Notes: generated by a model not told the origin, from the sequence alone. Shown: positions 34,287 to 43,072, counted from the stretch's first letter. The stretch: DNA of 64,000 nucleotides from Pengzhenrongella frigida (GCF_004168625.1 NZ_SDWW01000008.1:53449-117448); one strand, 5' to 3'. Numbers and translations are program-made.

Positions 34287-35135
34287 TCAACCCTTGACGG
34301 CACCGGCGAGCAGACCGCCGGTGAGCTTGCGTTGGAGGAAGGCGAAGAAGATCAGGCTCGGGATGGTCGCGAGCACGGCGCCGGCCGCCAGCGGCCCGAG
34401 GGCGACCTTGCCCTCACCGCCGACGAACATCTTCAGCGTGATGGGGAGCGTGTAGTTGTCCGGCGACTGGATCAGCACGAGGGCGAAGAAGAACTCGTTC
34501 CACGCCGAGACGAAGGAGAACATCGCTGTCGCCACCACCCCGGGCATGAGCAGCGGGAGCACGATGATCCGCAGCACCTTCAGCCGGCTCGCGCCGTCCA
34601 TCGACCCGGCCTCCTCGAGCTCGACCGGGATCGATGCGATGTACCCCTGCAGCATCCACAGCGCGAACGGCATGGTGTAGGTCGTGTAGACGATGATCAG
34701 GCCGAACAGGTTGTCGACCAGGCCGATCCTCTTCAGGATGAGGAAGAGCGGGATGATGATGAGGATCACCGGGAACACCTGACTGACCAGGATCCAGCCG
34801 GTGCCCGCCGTGCGGATCTTGCCGCGGAACCGAGCCAGCGCGTAGGCCGCCGGCATCGAGATCACGATGACGAGCACCGTGGTCGACACGGCGACGAACA
34901 GGCTGTTCGCAGCCGAGTGCAGCAGCCCCTGCTTGGCGAGGGCATCGGAGAAGTTGGCCCAGTGGAAGCTCTCGGGCACGAGCTGGATGTTGAGGGAGTT
35001 GAGCTCGCTCGACGACTTCATCGACGCCGAGACCAGCCACAGCAGCGGGAAGCCCAGGAAGACCAGGTATCCCGCCAGAGCCACGTACTGCAGGGGTCGC
35101 ACGATCCGGTTCGTCCCGGTGACGGTGGTGCTCAT
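34287..35135 (-). CDS. Carbohydrate ABC transporter permease, MalG-like
   Basis: 282 residues, six membrane segments, EAA loop IPVELEEAGSMDGASRLKVL and C-terminal GGLLAGAVKG, a MalG-class hallmark. The ATG at 35135 is taken because it overlaps the preceding permease stop (ATGA); an upstream in-frame ATG would lie inside that gene. It forms the channel with the next gene. No ATPase gene is present in the operon, so a multitasking ATPase is presumed. Confidence 0.93.
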   Translation of the reverse strand: MSTTVTGTNRIVRPLQYVALAGYLVFLGFPLLWLVSASMKSSSELNSLNIQLVPESFHWANFSDALAKQGLLHSAANSLFVAVSTTVLVIVISMPAAYALARFRGKIRTAGTGWILVSQVFPVILIIIPLFLILKRIGLVDNLFGLIIVYTTYTMPFALWMLQGYIASIPVELEEAGSMDGASRLKVLRIIVLPLLMPGVVATAMFSFVSAWNEFFFALVLIQSPDNYTLPITLKMFVGGEGKVALGPLAAGAVLATIPSLIFFAFLQRKLTGGLLAGAVKG

Positions 35136-36088
35136 TTCTCGCGTTCCCCTCGGAATTGGGCCCACAGGTAGACGGCGAGCAGAAGAACGACGACCAGCAC
35201 CAAGACGTCACCCATCGCGGCCGCATACCCGAGGTTCCGGTTCTTGAAGGCCTCGATATAGGTGAAGAGCATCGGGAGCATGGTCTTTCCGCCCGGTCCG
35301 CCCTCGGTCATGACGTAGACCAGGCCGAACGAGTTGAAGTTCCAGATGAAGTTCAGCGACGTGATCGACGCGATGATCGGGCGCAGGCTCGGCAGTGACA
35401 CGTTCCGAAAGCGCGACCACGCGTTCGCCCCGTCGATGGCCGCGGCTTCGTGCAGCTCCTCCGGAATCTGCTGCAGGCCGGCCAGGAGCGTGATCGTCGT
35501 CTGGGGCATGCCCACCCAGATCCCCACCACGATCACCGCGGGGAGGGCGGTGTCGAAGTTGCCGAGCCAGTTGGTGTCCGACGGCCCGCCGAAGAAGCCG
35601 ATCACCGCGTTGAGCGGACCCGTGGTCGGCGAGTAGATCATCCGCCACATGATCGCGACCACCACCGGGGGCATGGCCCACGGGATGAGGGCCAGCAGCC
35701 GCGTCAGCCACTTGAGCCGGAGGTCCGCGTTCAGGAGCAGGGCGAGCCCCATCCCGGCCAGGAGCTGCAGGACCGTCACGGAGACGGCCCAGATCATCCC
35801 GATCCGGAACGACTCCCAGAAGAACGTGTCGCCGGCCAGCCGGACGAAGTTGTCCAGCCCGACGAAGTTCGACTCGGCATTGCGCTTCAGGGTGGAGTCC
35901 GTGAAGGCGAGGAAGATGCCGTTCAGCAGCGGGTAGATGCTGAAGGCGAGCACCGGGATCAGCGACGGGATCACGAGCGCGATCGCCTCGCGGCGCTGCG
36001 CGCGACCGATCCCGGACCGCCGGTTCGGCTGCGGCTTCCCCCGTGTGGGCGGCGCGGCTGATGGTGCCGCTTCCCTGGTGAGAGTCAC
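35132..36088 (-). CDS. Carbohydrate ABC transporter permease, MalF-like
   Basis: 318 residues with a basic N-terminal cytoplasmic segment, about six membrane helices, the EAA loop IPEELHEAAAIDGANAWSRF, and FVLTDGGP-like VYVMTEGGPGGKTMLPM. The GTG at 36088 overlaps the stop of the LacI-type repressor gene (GTGA), so repressor and importer are translated from one message. Confidence 0.93.
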   Translation of the reverse strand: MTLTREAAPSAAPPTRGKPQPNRRSGIGRAQRREAIALVIPSLIPVLAFSIYPLLNGIFLAFTDSTLKRNAESNFVGLDNFVRLAGDTFFWESFRIGMIWAVSVTVLQLLAGMGLALLLNADLRLKWLTRLLALIPWAMPPVVVAIMWRMIYSPTTGPLNAVIGFFGGPSDTNWLGNFDTALPAVIVVGIWVGMPQTTITLLAGLQQIPEELHEAAAIDGANAWSRFRNVSLPSLRPIIASITSLNFIWNFNSFGLVYVMTEGGPGGKTMLPMLFTYIEAFKNRNLGYAAAMGDVLVLVVVLLLAVYLWAQFRGEREK

Positions 36089-37137
36089 CGCACAGTCCCT
36101 TCTGGGGTGGGGTCGGTCTGGGTCGACGCGCGGACCACCAAGGTGGGCTGCACCACGATTCGACGCGTGGGGCGGGCCGGGTCGGAGAGCCTGGCGAGGA
36201 GCAGCTCTGCGGCGTGCCGGCCGCGCTCGGCCGAGCCGAGGGAGACGCTCGTCAGGCCCGGGTTGAAGAAGCCGGCGAGCTCGGTGTCGTCCATCCCGAC
36301 CACCGCGAGGTCCTCGGGCACCTGCAGGCCCAGCTCGAGCGCGGCGTGGATCGCACCGACGGCCAGGAGGTCGTTCGCTGCCACGAGCGCATCCAGGGCG
36401 AGAGCTCCGCGCGCATCGCGGTGCCGCGAGAGCAGGTCAAGAGCGGCGCGCCGTCCGGCCGCGACCGTGAAGTCCGCCGCGACCTCCTGGACGGACCCCG
36501 CCGCGGGGGCGAGCTGATGCGCGGCGTAGGCCTCGACAAAGCCCCGCCGACGAGACATCCCGGGGGTGGTGTCGAGCGGTCCGTTGAGGAATCCGATCCG
36601 CCGGCGACCGCTCTCGACGAGATGGGCGACGGCCAGGCCGACGCCACGCGCGGAATCGGTCTGGACGGTGTCGAGCTGCACGGTGTCCGGGAGGGTACCG
36701 ACGACGACGACCGGCACGGCGGCCCGCTTGAGCTCCACGATGAGTTCGTCGGTGACCCGCAGCGGGCTGATCACGAGCCCGTCGGCGTACCCGCGCGCCA
36801 GACTCCGGACGAGGTCGACGGTCTCGGCGGGGTCGGTGCCGGTCGAGGACACCTGCAGGCGGTAGCCCGAGCCACGCACCACCGTCTCGATGGCACGCAT
36901 CATCTCGACGTACACGGGGTTGCCGACGTCGTCGACCGCGAAAGCGAGCTGGAGGGAGTGCCCGAGCTTGAGGGAGCGCGCCGTGGCATCGGGGATGTAC
37001 CCGAGACTCAGCGCGGCCGCCCGCACCTTCGCGACGGTCTCGGGGCTCGCGACCATCCCGTTGAGCGCCCGTGATGCCGACGCGAGCGAGACGCCGGCGA
37101 GCTCGGCGACATGGATCAGGGTGGGGCGTGCCGACAT
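36085..37137 (-). CDS. LacI-family repressor, first gene of the ARH/CoA-transferase operon
   Basis: 350 residues: HTH/hinge IHVAELAGVSLASASRALNG (residues about 8-27), then a periplasmic-binding-like effector domain (LAFAVDDVGNPVYVEMMRAI, ALVAANDLLAVGAIHAAL, VVGMDDTELAGFFNPGLTSV). Unlike the other two LacI genes here it is not divergent but leads its own operon, overlapping the first permease gene. A 14-bp perfect palindrome typical of LacI operators lies 37 bp upstream, just after the presumed -10. Autoregulation with induction by a substrate-derived sugar is therefore the simplest model. Confidence 0.94.
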   Translation of the reverse strand: MSARPTLIHVAELAGVSLASASRALNGMVASPETVAKVRAAALSLGYIPDATARSLKLGHSLQLAFAVDDVGNPVYVEMMRAIETVVRGSGYRLQVSSTGTDPAETVDLVRSLARGYADGLVISPLRVTDELIVELKRAAVPVVVVGTLPDTVQLDTVQTDSARGVGLAVAHLVESGRRRIGFLNGPLDTTPGMSRRRGFVEAYAAHQLAPAAGSVQEVAADFTVAAGRRAALDLLSRHRDARGALALDALVAANDLLAVGAIHAALELGLQVPEDLAVVGMDDTELAGFFNPGLTSVSLGSAERGRHAAELLLARLSDPARPTRRIVVQPTLVVRASTQTDPTPEGTVR

Positions 37138-37173
37138 CGGCTGAACTCCCTTCGACGGTGAAGAGCGAGCGAG

Positions 37174-37233
37174 TGGAAACGTTTCCAGTGGCGAGATGTT
37201 CTGAGCATGCACCGGTAGTCCCAGGGTTGTCAA
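37174..37233 (-). promoter_or_regulatory. Promoter and 14-bp perfect LacI operator of the ARH/CoA-transferase operon
   Basis: On the minus strand TTGACA (37233-37228) is followed after 18 bp by CATGCT (37209-37204). The perfect palindrome TGGAAACGTTTCCA occupies 37174-37187, roughly +10 to +25, where a bound repressor would block elongation. The start codon is at 37137 with AAGGGAG upstream. It is one of the clearest regulatory sites in the window. Confidence 0.8.
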
Positions 37234-37763
37234 GGCCTCGAGAACCGGCCTGAGGTGAGCGGCGCGGTCGGCAGTGACCGCACACCGAGGCGCCGCCGCG
37301 CGCGCGGTGCCACCTGCCTTTTGACGCAAGATGAGCACCTTGCAGAAAGGGCATGGGATGGCTCACGGAACGCGAATCGGTACCGTCGGGGAATCGCCGT
37401 CCGATGGGCCGTCGGCCACCGGCCGAACTCGTCCCGCATCGATTCGTGGAAAGCGGCTGGGCGTCGTCGCGACGGTTGAATCAATGGGTCCCGTCTTGTG
37501 CTGGACCGCACGGTCGCCGTCAATTCAGACCGGCCCACTTCTCGCATTCTGCAGGCCGAGCACAGCACCTTGCGACGGCCAGCTGGCCTGTCGACACGCT
37601 GACGGAACGACGAGCGACGACGCCCTCTGCGGCGACCATGCCAGCGACGCGGTTCCGCATGATGGACACGCGCCTACTCCTGCGCGGGCCACATTCATCC
37701 TGTTGCACAGGGTCGCGGGCACCCCGCAGATCGCGCAACCGGCGACCCGGTTGAGGAGCAGTC
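37234..37763. other. Intergenic stretch with no confident gene
   Basis: Frames open here on both strands, but none has a convincing ribosome-binding site, family motif or actinobacterial third-position pattern, and base composition looks less biased than in neighbouring genes. It separates the end of the large minus-strand operon's promoter from the small plus-strand gene at 37764. Regulatory RNA or decayed sequence is possible, and nothing specific is seen. Confidence 0.4.
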
Positions 37764-37961
37764 ATGGCACCCGGTTTCGCCACGCCGGTCGACGACGCCC
37801 GCCTCGGGCTCGAGTTCGCTTGGACTGCCTGGGCGGACTCCTGTCGCGACAAGTACTCCCTCGCGCAGTGCTGCCGACGGCCGAGCGGGCATGACGGGAA
37901 CCATGCGTCGGGGTTCGGCGAGGGCCGCCAGCAGTGGCTCCAGGACGCTCCGCCCACCTGA
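37764..37961 (+). CDS. Small Cys/His-containing protein of unknown function
   Basis: A 65-residue protein. The ATG is preceded by GAGGAG at 5-nt spacing. The sequence keeps three cysteines (C27, C36, C37) and two histidines (H43, H47) in the pattern CRDKYSLAQCCRRPSGHDG followed by NHASGFG, resembling small actinobacterial proteins with a C...C..H...H arrangement, possibly metal-binding. No membrane segment or signal is present. It lies 210 bp upstream of formaldehyde dehydrogenase in the same orientation, and the two genes share an almost identical start region (GAGGAGCAGT, then CATGGCA). Function unknown; a role linked to the dehydrogenase is only a guess. Confidence 0.6.
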   Translation: MAPGFATPVDDARLGLEFAWTAWADSCRDKYSLAQCCRRPSGHDGNHASGFGEGRQQWLQDAPPT

Positions 37962-38171
37962 CCAGCTGCACCACTCCTTCCTGACGGCTCGCCACCTCCG
38001 TCCTGCCGTCCCTCCTCCCCCAATATCGCTCCCGAGAGTCCGAAACCTCCCTTCTGGGTTAATTTGGGTAACGAAGGTGCAACGGTCACGAGCCCCGCTG
38101 GACGACGGAGGCGGACCCACACCCCGCTCGTGACGCTCGAGGAAGAGACGGTCAGAGAAGAGGAGCAGTTC

Positions 38172-39386
38172 ATGGCAGGCAACAAGGCAGTCGTGTACCA
38201 AGGGCCCGGCAAGGTCTCGGTCGAGACCATCCCGTACCCCACGTTGGAGCTGCAGGACGGCCCCGGCGTCAACCCGGCCAACGTCGGTCGCAAGGTTCCC
38301 CACGGAGTGATTCTCAAGGTCGTGTCGACGAACATCTGCGGCAGCGACCAGCACATGGTGCGCGGCCGCACCACCGCCCCGGTCGGGCTCGCGCTCGGCC
38401 ACGAGATCACGGGCGAGGTCATCGAGGTCGGCCCGGACGTCGAGTTCATCAAGGTCGGCGACCTGTGCTCGGTGCCGTTCAACATCTCGTGCGGGCGATG
38501 TCGCAACTGCAAGGAGGGCAAGACCGGCATCTGCCTGAACGTCAACCCCGACCGGCCAGGCTCGGCGTACGGCTACGTCGACATGGGTGGCTGGGTCGGC
38601 GGGCAGTCCGAGTTCGCCCTGGTCCCGTACGCCGACTGGAACCTGCTGAAGTTCCCGGACAAGGACCAGGCGATGGCGAAGATCCTCGACCTGACCATGC
38701 TGTCGGACATCTTCCCGACCGGGTTCCACGGCGCATTCACCGCGGGCACCAAGCCGGGCAGCACCGTCTACATCGCTGGCGCGGGCCCCGTCGGCCTCGC
38801 AGCCGCGACGTCGGCCCAGCTTCTCGGCGCGGCCGTGGTGATCGTCGGCGACCTCAACGCCGAGCGGCTCGCGCAGGCCCGGAGCTTCGGGTGCGAGACC
38901 GTGGACGTCTCGAAGGGCGACCCGCGCGAGCAGGTCGAGCAGATCCTCGGCGTCCCCGAGGTCGACTGCGCGGTCGACGCCGTCGGGTTCGAGGCGCGCG
39001 GGCACGGCGCCGGCGCGGCCCACGAGGCACCGGCCACGGTCCTCAACTCGCTGATGGAGCTCACCGCGGCCGGCGGCGCGCTCGGCATCCCCGGGCTGTA
39101 CGTCACGGGCGACCCGGGTGCGGTCGACGCCGCCGCGAAGGTGGGATCGCTGTCGATCAGCCTGGGCACCGGCTGGGCCAAGTCGCTCAGCTTCACGACC
39201 GGGCAGTGCCCGGTGATGCGGTACCACCGCGGGCTGATGCAGGCGATCCTGCACGACAAGGTGCAGATCGGGAAGAACGTCAACGCGACGGTCATCCCGC
39301 TCGCCGAGGCGCCGCGGGGATACTCCGAGTTCGACCAGGGCGCTTCCAAGAAGTACGTCCTTGACCCGCACGGCCTGCTGAGCTGA
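38172..39386 (+). CDS. fdhA: Formaldehyde dehydrogenase, glutathione-independent
   Basis: 404 residues, close to the Pseudomonas-type enzyme. It is a zinc-dependent medium-chain dehydrogenase that oxidises formaldehyde to formate with NAD without a free thiol cofactor. Catalytic-zinc residues are Cys56 (NICGSDQH) and His77/Glu78 (LGHEITGE). Structural-zinc cysteines are 107, 110, 113 and 121 (SCGRCRNC, GIC). The Rossmann motif is IAGAGPVGLAAA. The family's insertions (SAYGYVDMGGWVGGQSEFAL and TGQCPVMRYHRGLM) are present. An ATG follows GAGGAG. It appears monocistronic, ending at a strong hairpin, and is probably for detoxification. Confidence 0.93.
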   Translation: MAGNKAVVYQGPGKVSVETIPYPTLELQDGPGVNPANVGRKVPHGVILKVVSTNICGSDQHMVRGRTTAPVGLALGHEITGEVIEVGPDVEFIKVGDLCSVPFNISCGRCRNCKEGKTGICLNVNPDRPGSAYGYVDMGGWVGGQSEFALVPYADWNLLKFPDKDQAMAKILDLTMLSDIFPTGFHGAFTAGTKPGSTVYIAGAGPVGLAAATSAQLLGAAVVIVGDLNAERLAQARSFGCETVDVSKGDPREQVEQILGVPEVDCAVDAVGFEARGHGAGAAHEAPATVLNSLMELTAAGGALGIPGLYVTGDPGAVDAAAKVGSLSISLGTGWAKSLSFTTGQCPVMRYHRGLMQAILHDKVQIGKNVNATVIPLAEAPRGYSEFDQGASKKYVLDPHGLLS

Positions 39387-39413
39387 GCAGCTGCTCACCT
39401 CGGTACCGAAGCG

Positions 39414-39456
39414 GCAGGTGCGGCCTCCCGGATCGATTCCGGGAGGCCGCACCTGC
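39414..39456 (+). terminator. Strong hairpin terminator after fdhA
   Basis: GCAGGTGCGGCCTCCCGGA (39414-39432) is fully complementary to TCCGGGAGGCCGCACCTGC (39438-39456), a 19-bp stem with a 5-nt loop. It lies 27 bp after the fdhA stop and before the convergent end of the next LacI gene, so it may act in both directions. No T-tract, as is common in high-GC actinobacteria. Confidence 0.85.
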
Positions 39457-39521
39457 GCCCGAGATGAACCCGACGGTCCCGGTCAGCGGGCAGCGCGGGC
39501 GGCGTGGGCCGAGCGCGCTGA

Positions 39522-40520
39522 CTAGCGCGGCGCGGCCGTCGAGCCCCGGACCACCAGGGAGGTCGGCAGGCGCACGTGCGTCTGCTCGACCGGACGGCCC
39601 TCGAGCAGGGCGATGAGCATCGTGATCCCGGCCGCGCCCATCTCCTGGATCGGCTGGTGCACGGTGGTGAGCGGAGGCGTGGTCCGGATGGACTCGGGGA
39701 TGTCGTCGAACCCGACGATCGACAGGTCACCCGGCAGGTCGAGGCCCAGCTCCCGCGCGACGTCCATCGTGCCCATCGCGGACAGGTCGTTGGCGGCGAA
39801 GATCGCGGTCGGCCGGTCGGGGTGGGTCAGGAGCGCCGTGGCCGCGGCGCGCGCGGCGTCCCGGCGGTAGTCGGCGACGCGAATGAGGTCCGGATCGGCC
39901 TCCAGACCCGCCTCGGCGAGCGCCTGACGGAATCCTGCCTCGCGCAGCCGGGACGACTCCAGGTCCGGGCGGCCGGCCATGAAGCCGATGCGTCGGTGGC
40001 CCAGGTCGATGAGGTGTCGCGTCGCGAGCACGGCCCCGGCGAGGCTGTCGGCGTCGACCATCGGCAGCCCCGCCGGGCCGGCGTGGGGGTCGATCGACAC
40101 GAGGGGCACGCCCGGGTCGGCGTCGACGACCGACGGCGTGACGATGAGCGCCCCGTCGATGAGGGTGCCGCTGAGCCGGGACAGGGACCGCCGCTCCCAC
40201 CCCGCGCCGCGGCTCAGCCGGCTCCCGGTGTAGGCGAGCAACTCGTAGTCCGTGTCGGCGAGCGCAGCCGCGGTCCCCTTGAGGATCTCGGCGCTGAACG
40301 GCTCGAACTCGGCCACGAGGATACCGATCACGTTCGTCCGGTGCGAGCGCATGCTGCGGGCGACGAGGCTCGCCTCGTACCCGAGCTCCTTGACGACCTC
40401 CTGCACCCGCGCCGAGGTGGCGACGGCGATGCCGTACCTGCCGTTGATCACCTTGGACACGGTCGAGACGGAGACGCCGGCCGCGAGGGCGACGTCGGTG
40501 ATCGTCGCTCGGCGTGTCAT
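39522..40520 (-). CDS. LacI-family repressor of the xylo-oligosaccharide module
   Basis: 332 residues: HTH/hinge ITDVALAAGVSVSTVSKVIN (residues about 7-26) and an effector domain with GILVAEFEPFSAEILKG, AIFAANDLSAMGTMDVAREL and IVGFDDIPESIRTTPPLTTV. It is divergent from the xylan ABC/glycosidase operon. It probably represses that operon until xylobiose, xylose or a similar inducer appears. The shared 236-bp intergenic region contains AACGTT and a 12-bp palindrome next to the -35. Confidence 0.93.
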   Translation of the reverse strand: MTRRATITDVALAAGVSVSTVSKVINGRYGIAVATSARVQEVVKELGYEASLVARSMRSHRTNVIGILVAEFEPFSAEILKGTAAALADTDYELLAYTGSRLSRGAGWERRSLSRLSGTLIDGALIVTPSVVDADPGVPLVSIDPHAGPAGLPMVDADSLAGAVLATRHLIDLGHRRIGFMAGRPDLESSRLREAGFRQALAEAGLEADPDLIRVADYRRDAARAAATALLTHPDRPTAIFAANDLSAMGTMDVARELGLDLPGDLSIVGFDDIPESIRTTPPLTTVHQPIQEMGAAGITMLIALLEGRPVEQTHVRLPTSLVVRGSTAAPR

Positions 40521-40540
40521 GAGCGGAAGCCTACCGTTAG

Positions 40541-40590
40541 GAAAACGTTATCGATATCGATTGACGTGTCCGTGTCGGGTCTGCAACAGT
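40541..40590 (+). promoter_or_regulatory. Promoter and operator of the xylo-oligosaccharide operon
   Basis: The perfect palindrome ATCGATATCGAT (40550-40561) abuts TTGACG (40561-40566), with GAAAACGTT immediately upstream (40541-40549). A weak -10 (AACAGT, 40585-40590) follows at 18-bp spacing. The AACGTT and TATCGATA elements are both of LacI-operator type. The site is between the divergent repressor and binding-protein genes and can act on both. Confidence 0.6.
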
Positions 40591-40756
40591 GGCGCTTGCG
40601 CCCCACTGTCGACGAAGACGAGGTGTCGACGACGACGAGGCGTGTGTGCAGCACGGCTGGCACGGGCGGATGCACCGATGGCAGTTGCGGTCCTCGGTTC
40701 GCCCGGTATGGGCCGACCTTTCAACTCTGGGTTACTCAACGAAGAGGACAGATCTC

Positions 40757-42046
40757 ATGAATTCTCGGAAGCTCCTGGCGGTCTCGGCTGCCATGTTGAT
40801 GGGTGTCGCGGGGCTCACAGCCTGCGGCGGCGGCGACGAAGGTGGCACCGACTCCGCCGATGGCGACGTGTCGATGACGTTCTGGCACAACTCCACCACG
40901 GGTGAGGGCAAGGCCTACTGGGCCGCCACGGCCGCCGACTTCGAGGCGGCGAACCCGGGGGTGACGATCAAGATCCAGGCCATCCAGAACGAGGACATGG
41001 ACGGCAAGCTGCAGACCGCCCTGAACTCGGGCGATGCGCCGGACATCTTCATGGCGCGCGGCGGCGGCAAGCTGGCCGACGTCGTCGCGGCCGGGCAGGC
41101 GCAGGAGGTCACGATCGACGAGGCCACCCGCACCGCGGTGGGTGACGCGGCGTTCAGCGCGTTCACCGTCGACGACACGGTCTACGGCATGCCGATGTCG
41201 ATCCTCCCGGGCGGCATCTACTACAGCAAGGACCTGTTCGCGCAGGCCGGCATCACCGAGACGCCCGCCACGATCGAGGACCTCGAGGCCGCGGTGGACA
41301 AGCTCAAGGCCGCCGGGATCTCCCCGATCGCCCTCGGCGCCAAGGACGCGTGGCCCGCTGCGCACTGGTACTACTTCTTCGCACTGCGCGCCTGCTCGCA
41401 GGACACCCTCGACAAGGCCACCGCCGACATGACGTTCGACGACCCGTGCTGGGGGACCGCGGGCGACAACCTCGCGGCGTTCTCCGAGACGGAACCGTTC
41501 AACGACGGCTTCCTGACCACCACCGCCCAGCAGGGTGCCGGCTCGTCGGCCGGCCTGCTGGCCAACCACGAGGCGGCCATGGAGCTCATGGGCGCCTGGA
41601 ACCCCGGCGTGATCGCCTCCCTGACCCCGGACACCAAGCCGCTGGCCGACCTGGGCTGGTTCCCGTTCCCGGAGATCGCGGGCGGCGAAGGTGAGGCCGG
41701 CGCCATGATGGGCGGCCTCGACGGCTTCTCCTGCTCCAAGGACGCCCCGGCTGCGTGCTCGGACTTCCTCAACTTCGCGATGCAGCAGAAGTACCAGGAG
41801 GGCTACGCCAATGCCTTCCACACGCTGCCCGCCAGCCAGGACGCGCAGAGCGTCGTCACCGAGCCGGCCCTCGTCGAGGTCCTGGCGTCGTACAACGAGG
41901 CGCCCTACGTCTCGCTGTGGCTCGACACGCTGTACGGCCAGAACGTCGGCAACGCGCTGAACGCGGGCGTGGTCAACCTGCTCGCCGGTCAGGGCGACTC
42001 GGCGGCCATCGTCGAGTCCGTGGTCGACGCCGCGGCGAAGGAGTAG
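40757..42046 (+). CDS. Xylo-oligosaccharide ABC transporter substrate-binding lipoprotein (BxlE-like)
   Basis: 429 residues, extracellular solute-binding family 1. A short signal peptide ends in the lipobox LTAC, followed by a Gly/Asp linker. Ligand-domain motifs include MTFWHNSTTGEGKAYW, NSGDAPDIFMARGGGKLADV and the cysteine-containing GGLDGFSCSKDAPAACSDFL. An ATG with AGAGGACA upstream. It precedes two permeases and three xylan-active enzymes, so it is expected to bind xylobiose or longer xylo-oligosaccharides, like BxlE of Streptomyces. Confidence 0.92.
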   Translation: MNSRKLLAVSAAMLMGVAGLTACGGGDEGGTDSADGDVSMTFWHNSTTGEGKAYWAATAADFEAANPGVTIKIQAIQNEDMDGKLQTALNSGDAPDIFMARGGGKLADVVAAGQAQEVTIDEATRTAVGDAAFSAFTVDDTVYGMPMSILPGGIYYSKDLFAQAGITETPATIEDLEAAVDKLKAAGISPIALGAKDAWPAAHWYYFFALRACSQDTLDKATADMTFDDPCWGTAGDNLAAFSETEPFNDGFLTTTAQQGAGSSAGLLANHEAAMELMGAWNPGVIASLTPDTKPLADLGWFPFPEIAGGEGEAGAMMGGLDGFSCSKDAPAACSDFLNFAMQQKYQEGYANAFHTLPASQDAQSVVTEPALVEVLASYNEAPYVSLWLDTLYGQNVGNALNAGVVNLLAGQGDSAAIVESVVDAAAKE

Positions 42047-42055
42047 TCGCACACC

Positions 42056-43072
42056 ATGAGTGACTCCTTGGGCGAGGGCAAGCTCGCCGTGATGTCGTCG
42101 CCCGAGGGGCCCGCTGCGGGCGGGGACGGTGCCGGTCCGGCGCCGTCCCCGGCCCGGCGGTCGAAGGGGCCGGACTGGCGCAAGCGCCTCGAGATCGTGC
42201 TCCTGGCCGGTCCGGCGATCCTGATGTTCGTCACCTTCGTGATGTTCCCGGTCGTGCTGGCGGCGTACTACGGGTTCTTCAAGTGGAAGGGCTTCGGCCC
42301 GCCGACCGATTTCGTGGGCCTGCAGAACTACGTCACGATCTTCCAGGACGCCACGTTCCAGGACGCGCTCCGGCACAACGCCGTCATCGTGGTGCTCTCG
42401 TTGGCCCTGCAAGGTCCCGCCGCGGTGCTGCTGGCGCTGCTGCTGAACCAGAAGATGCGCGGCCGCTCGCTCGTGCGGGTGCTGATCTTCGTGCCGTACG
42501 TGGTCTCCGAGGTGATCGTCGGCACGGGCTGGAGCCTCATGCTCCAGACCAACGGCGCGATCAACGACCTGCTCACCAAGGCCGGGCTGCCGGGCTGGAC
42601 GGTCGACTGGCTCTCCGACCCCCAGGTCGCGATCTGGTCCCTCATGCTCATCATCACCTGGAAGTACATCGGCTTCGCCGTGATCCTCTTCCTGGCCGGC
42701 CTGCAGAGCATCCCCACCGAGCTCTTCGAGGCGGCCGCCATCGACGGCGCCACCTACTGGCAGACGCAGCGGCGCATCACCCTGCCGCTGCTCGGCCCGA
42801 CGATCCGGATCTGGGCGTTCCTGTCGATGATCGGCGCGCTGCAGCTGTTCGACCTCGTCTACATCATCTGGGGCCAGTACGTCGCCGCGACGGCCGGAAC
42901 CTCGACGATGGCCACCTACATGGTAGTCAACGGCCGCAACGCCGCGAACTACGGCTTCGGCAACGCCGTCGCCGTGGTCCTGTTCCTGATCTCGCTCGTC
43001 ATCGCCCTCACCTACCAGCGGTACGTGCTCAGTCGCGACACCGAGGGTGCCCTCACGGAAGGAAAGAAGTGA
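42056..43072 (+). CDS. Xylo-oligosaccharide ABC transporter permease, MalF-like (BxlF-like)
   Basis: 338 residues with a long N-terminal cytoplasmic tail rich in Gly, Pro and Arg, then about six membrane segments. The EAA loop is IPTELFEAAAIDGATYWQTQ. The stop overlaps the next start (TGATG). It forms the inner-membrane channel with the following permease. No dedicated ATPase is encoded nearby. Confidence 0.93.
   Translation: MSDSLGEGKLAVMSSPEGPAAGGDGAGPAPSPARRSKGPDWRKRLEIVLLAGPAILMFVTFVMFPVVLAAYYGFFKWKGFGPPTDFVGLQNYVTIFQDATFQDALRHNAVIVVLSLALQGPAAVLLALLLNQKMRGRSLVRVLIFVPYVVSEVIVGTGWSLMLQTNGAINDLLTKAGLPGWTVDWLSDPQVAIWSLMLIITWKYIGFAVILFLAGLQSIPTELFEAAAIDGATYWQTQRRITLPLLGPTIRIWAFLSMIGALQLFDLVYIIWGQYVAATAGTSTMATYMVVNGRNAANYGFGNAVAVVLFLISLVIALTYQRYVLSRDTEGALTEGKK

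Noticed and set aside
37230..37568. Minus-strand frame containing CSACRMRE and CSSCVKRQ, resembling a zinc-binding protein
   Set aside because: It lies across the promoter and operator of the lacI-type gene and lacks a ribosome site. The cysteine pairs look accidental.
37331..37894. Open frame of 187 codons upstream of fdhA
   Set aside because: No ribosome site, no recognisable motif and it overlaps out of frame the better-supported small gene at 37764.
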